Below are positions 31,729 to 31,740 of a DNA stretch of 31,740 bases, in pieces. The translations under genes and the position numbers were made by a program. How positions within the stretch are numbered: position 1 is the stretch's first letter; every line of letters begins with the position of its first letter. The stretch comes from JAUVIB01 sp964424545. Lineage in GTDB: Bacteria; Calditrichota; Calditrichia; Calditrichales; Calditrichaceae. The stretch is taken from assembly GCA_964424545.1 (NCBI GenBank), contig CAYRJN010000018.1:1-31740 (forward strand), in the 5' to 3' direction. The notes under the pieces were generated by a model. That model saw nothing but the letters and a program-made list of their open reading frames with translations, did no database searches and was not told the DNA's origin.

Positions 31729-31740
31729 ATGAAAAAATTA
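31729..31740 (+). CDS. Start of next gene (truncated by window end)
   Basis: Only MKKL is visible. The ATG at 31729 lies 9 nt after GGGAG; an alternative ATG at 31723 overlaps the porin stop. The basic start suggests another exported protein of the same operon, possibly a small lipoprotein as in ext clusters. Nothing more can be said. Confidence 0.4.

Overview
The window looks like a chromosomal segment of a moderately AT-rich, Gram-negative bacterium. Several genes encode lipoproteins with a signal peptide and lipobox, there is an outer-membrane beta-barrel and a CpoB/YbgF-like periplasmic protein, and the intergenic spaces are full of palindromic repeats. The FISUMP domain, the DNPFDPNNP lipoprotein motif and the signalling proteins suggest the Fibrobacteres-Chlorobi-Bacteroidetes superphylum (for example Calditrichota or a related candidate phylum). 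That placement is inference, not proof.

Region 1 (1-5.4 kb) is an accessory locus with a complete diversity-generating retroelement (DGR). It holds a FISUMP lipoprotein whose last 65 codons are the variable repeat (VR), an Avd-type four-helix-bundle protein, a template repeat (TR) and a reverse transcriptase with YVDD and IGNLTSQ motifs, all on the + strand. VR and TR are 195 bp, align without gaps, and differ at 33 sites by hand count, 25 of them at TR adenines. A DUF559 nuclease-like gene lies upstream. Region 2 (5.4-9.15 kb) holds two paralogous AAA/DUF4143 ATPases among several repeat families. One repeat of about 260 bp is present at both 1 and 7135, so it brackets the DGR.

Region 3 (9.15-14.3 kb, - strand) carries glpT, glpD and a TPR lipoprotein. 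An inverted repeat of about 260 bp flanks glpD plus the lipoprotein gene. Region 4 (14.3-18.1 kb, - strand) is a compact signalling operon: a response regulator with a PATAN-like domain, a small Roadblock-like protein, a di-iron ODP/FprA-type metallo-beta-lactamase-fold protein and a V4R protein. Region 5 (18.3-23.6 kb) has two paralogous radical SAM/SPASM proteins around a GT2 glycosyltransferase, an LPG-synthase-like membrane protein and an unknown lipoprotein. Region 6 (23.7-27.8 kb) encodes a very unusual ROK-PAS-HPt-CheA-type ATPase fusion followed by a CoA-disulfide-reductase family flavoprotein.

Region 7 (27.8 kb to the end) is the second highlight. A textbook sigma-54 promoter with two upstream palindromes drives a multihaem cytochrome lipoprotein gene that contains one in-frame TGA, followed by a hairpin that fits bacterial SECIS rules. 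Downstream lie a tandem-rhodanese lipoprotein and an outer-membrane barrel. The arrangement resembles the Geobacter ext gene clusters (extHIJKL-like) for electron transfer across the outer membrane. I interpret the TGA as selenocysteine, because the downstream half alone would lack a signal peptide and could not receive haem.
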